Source: Nitrospiraceae bacterium (GTDB taxonomy: Bacteria > Nitrospirota > Thermodesulfovibrionia > Thermodesulfovibrionales > UBA1546). Taken from it: a stretch of 64,000 nt of DNA. The notes under the pieces were generated by a model. It was not told the DNA's origin. It saw only the letters and a list, made by a program, of their open reading frames with translations, and made no database searches. The stretch covers positions 62,001-126,000 of the forward strand of contig JAJFTJ010000005.1 of assembly GCA_021373015.1 (NCBI GenBank), read 5' to 3'. The number at the start of each line of letters is the position of its first letter. Within the stretch, counting starts at the first letter, position 1. A program made the position numbers and the translations under genes. This document shows positions 61,950 through 64,000 of the stretch, piece by piece.

Positions 61950-63413
61950 TCAGAACCCGTATTCTTTCCATTTTTTGTCAACCAATCTTTTTATGTCATC
62001 ACTCATGGAGATTTCTTCAGGCCAGTCGCGCATCATCCCTTCTTCGCGTGTTTTTCTTGTTGCATCAAGTCCCATCTTTGCCCCATATCTTGGCCAATTT
62101 GAAGCATGGTCAAGGGCGTCAAGCGGTCCGTCAGTTACTATTACATCACGCTTCCAGTCAACATTATTAAGCACTCTCCATGCTGTATAAGAAAGATTCT
62201 GCACATCCACATCATCATCAACAACTATAAGTAATTTTGAGAACATCATCTGTCCTTTTCCCCAGAGGCCGTTGATTATTTTTTTTGCATGTCCCGGATA
62301 GCTCTTTTTTATCGAAATAAGCGCGAAATTATGGAATACGCCTTCCATTGGAAGATTAATGTCTTTTATCTCAGGGAAGTCTAATCTTAAAAGAGGGAGA
62401 AAAATCCTCTCGGTTGCTTTTCCCATGTAGCAGTCTTCCATTGGAGGTTTTCCAACAAGTGTTGCAGGATATATCATGTCTTTTCTGTGAGTTATACATG
62501 TGACATGAAAAACAGGATAGGGCTCTGCAGGAGAATAAAAACCAGTATGGTCGCCGAATGGTCCTTCCATTCTTGTCTCGCCAGGTTCAAGATATCCTTC
62601 GATAACCATCTCAGAGTTTGCAGGCACTTCTATATCGCTTGTTATGCATTTAACCATTTCAACAGGTGCATTTCTCAAAAATCCTGCAAAAAGCATCTCA
62701 TCGATCGATTCAGGCAAAGGAGCGCTTGAAGAATATATAACAGCAGGGTCGCTTCCAACTGCTATTGCTGCAGGCATTCTCATGCCAAGTGTTTTGTATT
62801 TCTCATAATGCCGTGCTCCGTCTTTATGTATATGCCAGTGCATACCTGTTGTTGTTTTATCGTAAATATGTATTCTATACATTCCACAGTTCTGTCTTCC
62901 TGTTTCAGGGTCTTTTGTGAAAACCATAGGAAATGTTATAAATCTTCCTTCATCTTCGGGCCGGCCATCATGAGGCCAACATTTTATTATTGGAAATTTG
63001 GAAAGATTAGGATTGTTTTTTTCTATAATTTCATGGCATGGAGAGTTTTTTACATATTTAGGAAGATATTTGGAAAACTCAACCAGTTTTGGCAATAATG
63101 CAAGTTTTTCTGTCAAAGTTTTTGGCGGCGCCTGATTAAGTATTTTTTCAATACGTTTTCCAATATCATCAAGATTCTTAACTTCTAAAGAAAGACATAT
63201 CCTTTCAAATGAACCAAATAGATTTGTAGTTAAAGGAAAAGCTGAACCTTTTACTTTTTCAAAAAATAAAGCCTTTCCTCCATCTTTACTTTTTGACATT
63301 CTGTCAGTAATCTCAGCTATCTCGAGTATTGGGTCGACTTCAGTTCTTATCCTATGAAGCAGTTGTTTTTGCTCTAATATTTTAATAAATTCTCTTAGGT
63401 CTTTGTATGCCAT
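61950..63413 (-). CDS. ubiD: UbiD-family decarboxylase
   Basis: This 487-residue prenylated-FMN-dependent decarboxylase contains the family's FITFPMVFTKDPETGRQNCGMYRIHIYDKTTTGMHWH region. It also has the GARHYEKYK loop and the catalytic Glu-Arg-Glu zone around IVIEGYLEPGETRMEGPFGDHTGFY (Glu, Arg, Glu visible). The C-terminal VPPVVDDDVDVQN-like strand is seen as VVDDDVDVQNLSY. The ATG at 63413 (MAYKDLREF) has GAGAGG upstream; a longer upstream frame has no such site. It probably decarboxylates a menaquinone precursor, matching mqnA, although UbiD proteins also act on other aromatic acids. Confidence 0.9.
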   Translation of the reverse strand: MAYKDLREFIKILEQKQLLHRIRTEVDPILEIAEITDRMSKSKDGGKALFFEKVKGSAFPLTTNLFGSFERICLSLEVKNLDDIGKRIEKILNQAPPKTLTEKLALLPKLVEFSKYLPKYVKNSPCHEIIEKNNPNLSKFPIIKCWPHDGRPEDEGRFITFPMVFTKDPETGRQNCGMYRIHIYDKTTTGMHWHIHKDGARHYEKYKTLGMRMPAAIAVGSDPAVIYSSSAPLPESIDEMLFAGFLRNAPVEMVKCITSDIEVPANSEMVIEGYLEPGETRMEGPFGDHTGFYSPAEPYPVFHVTCITHRKDMIYPATLVGKPPMEDCYMGKATERIFLPLLRLDFPEIKDINLPMEGVFHNFALISIKKSYPGHAKKIINGLWGKGQMMFSKLLIVVDDDVDVQNLSYTAWRVLNNVDWKRDVIVTDGPLDALDHASNWPRYGAKMGLDATRKTREEGMMRDWPEEISMSDDIKRLVDKKWKEYGF

Positions 63414-63554
63414 AAAACCTCTCAAGTATAATACCACATAGTATAAATCAGTCATGACAAGAAAATTAAACTAATTTCTTCTTGACAATGCCCTATCTGC
63501 TTAATATAATTAAGAAAAACATCATTTCAAGGCGTAGCTTTTTTGGGGGTATGT

Positions 63555-63830
63555 ATGACAAAGGCTGATCTTGCAGATGCAATCTTTCAGAAAGTAGGTC
63601 TCTCCAAAAAAGAAGCACAGGATATAATAGAGATTATTTTTGATTCTCTGAAACAAACATTCAAAGAAGGCGAGTCTGTAAAGATCTCTGGTTTCGGCAC
63701 TTTCATAGTAAGAAAAAAGGCTTCAAGAAGAGGAAGGAATCCCAAGACAGGCGAGGATATAGAAATAACTCCGCGAAAGGTTATTACTTTCAGGATCAGC
63801 AATAAGCTTAAATTAATTATCGAACAGTAA
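63555..63830 (+). CDS. ihfA: Integration host factor alpha subunit
   Basis: This 91-residue HU/IHF-family protein bends DNA and shapes sigma-54 and recombination complexes. The IHF-alpha opening [25 protein letters not shown], the [27 protein letters not shown] arm with the Pro-containing loop that intercalates DNA, and the RKVITFR end are present. The start at 63555 is set by a GGGGG site five bases upstream; a frame from 63543 is rejected. The MerR-type gene follows two bases later, a common pairing. Confidence 0.93.
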   Translation: MTKADLADAIFQKVGLSKKEAQDIIEIIFDSLKQTFKEGESVKISGFGTFIVRKKASRRGRNPKTGEDIEITPRKVITFRISNKLKLIIEQ

Positions 63831-63832
63831 AA

Positions 63833-64000
63833 ATGTATAAATCTACAGCAAGAATAATCAACGCAGAAAAGCCCTATCCTGACAAACTTTTCTATAAAAT
63901 TGGAGAAGTCAGCAGAATTGCAGAGGTCGAGCCTTATGTACTCAGATACTGGGAAACTGAGTTCTCTTTTTTAAAACCAAGGAAAAATAAATCAGGGCAG
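63833..64000 (+). CDS. MerR-family transcriptional regulator (3' end outside window)
   Basis: Only the first 56 residues lie in the window, and the frame runs off the right edge. After a 19-residue lead, [24 protein letters not shown] is a MerR-type winged helix-turn-helix, with the RYWETEF string typical of the helix after the HTH. Genes of this kind often follow ihfA in related bacteria. No effector-binding domain is visible, so the ligand is unknown. Confidence 0.85.
   Translation, partial: MYKSTARIINAEKPYPDKLFYKIGEVSRIAEVEPYVLRYWETEFSFLKPRKNKSGQ

Noticed and set aside
1-64000. Search for CRISPR arrays, insertion sequences and phage genes
   Set aside because: No regularly spaced repeats, transposase, integrase or phage structural gene was recognised in the window.

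Overview
The window comes from an AT-rich Gram-negative anaerobe. LPS export genes (lptC-lptA-lptB), an O-antigen-type ABC exporter and lipoprotein/periplasmic signals show two membranes. A four-subunit pyruvate-type ferredoxin oxidoreductase, a class I iron-sulfur fumarase, an NADH/ferredoxin diaphorase pair and a futalosine-route menaquinone gene (mqnA) point to an anaerobe using ferredoxin and menaquinone. MglA/MglB-like polarity genes, sigma-54, HD-GYP and PilZ proteins and a PyrR-led pyrimidine operon fit a Nitrospirota (Thermodesulfovibrio-like) or deltaproteobacterial-type genome. This placement is inference from gene content only. No phage, insertion sequence or CRISPR array was seen.

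Layout. 1-4.5 kb: efflux block (MacB-like ABC ATPase, cut by the window edge, and permease; EmrA-like adaptor; EmrB-like MFS pump). 4.6-6.8 kb: NuoE/NuoF-like electron-transfer pair. 6.8-9.5 kb: small Cys protein, mazG, and a minus-strand block with a HIT hydrolase, a DUF3047 protein and a small DUF2892 membrane protein. 9.6-11.9 kb: overlapping SDR-bioD-mqnA. 12-15 kb: porGDAB. 15-18.4 kb: roadblock protein and MglA GTPase, SurA-N-like lipoprotein, split fumarase. 18.4-26.2 kb: polysaccharide locus (Wzm/Wzt exporter, TupA-like ATP-grasp, glycosyltransferases including a glycosyltransferase-methyltransferase fusion). 26.2-32.8 kb: epimerase-like protein, ApgM, TatD-radical SAM fusion, GAF-HD phosphodiesterase-like protein, YeiH-type transporter, TIGR02757 protein. 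32.8-40.2 kb: pyrR-pyrB-pyrC-carA-carB with a readable attenuator. 40.2-43.4 kb: second, minus-strand glycan block (epimerase, polyprenyl-phosphate glycosyltransferase, O-antigen ligase). 43.6-51.3 kb: gyrA, PASTA protein, rpe, TPR protein, pgsA, DUF512 radical SAM protein, aroE. 51.4-58.8 kb: tRNA-Gly, PilZ protein, lptC-lptA-lptB-rpoN-hpf-rapZ, then def-fmt-DUF116-TusA-like. 58.8-64 kb: HD-GYP protein, zinc ribbon protein, kup, ubiD-family decarboxylase, ihfA and the start of a MerR-type regulator.

Genes are tightly packed, often with ATGA, TAATG or direct stop/start junctions, so most belong to operons. The longest stretch without a confident gene is about 6824-7168. It holds a plausible 68-residue gene with its own promoter. 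Several first-in-operon genes have no Shine-Dalgarno sequence but a -10-like element 5-8 nt before the start codon, suggesting leaderless mRNAs.

The most informative non-coding region is the pyr leader (32779-32937). It has a near-consensus promoter, a hairpin whose loop matches the known PyrR-binding consensus, an overlapping antiterminator and a strong terminator. It also has a 25-codon leader reading frame with a perfect Shine-Dalgarno that runs through the terminator and stops just inside pyrR. Protein-level oddities include a TusA-like protein lacking the catalytic cysteine, an HD-GYP-type protein lacking the GYP residues, and two multidomain fusions.
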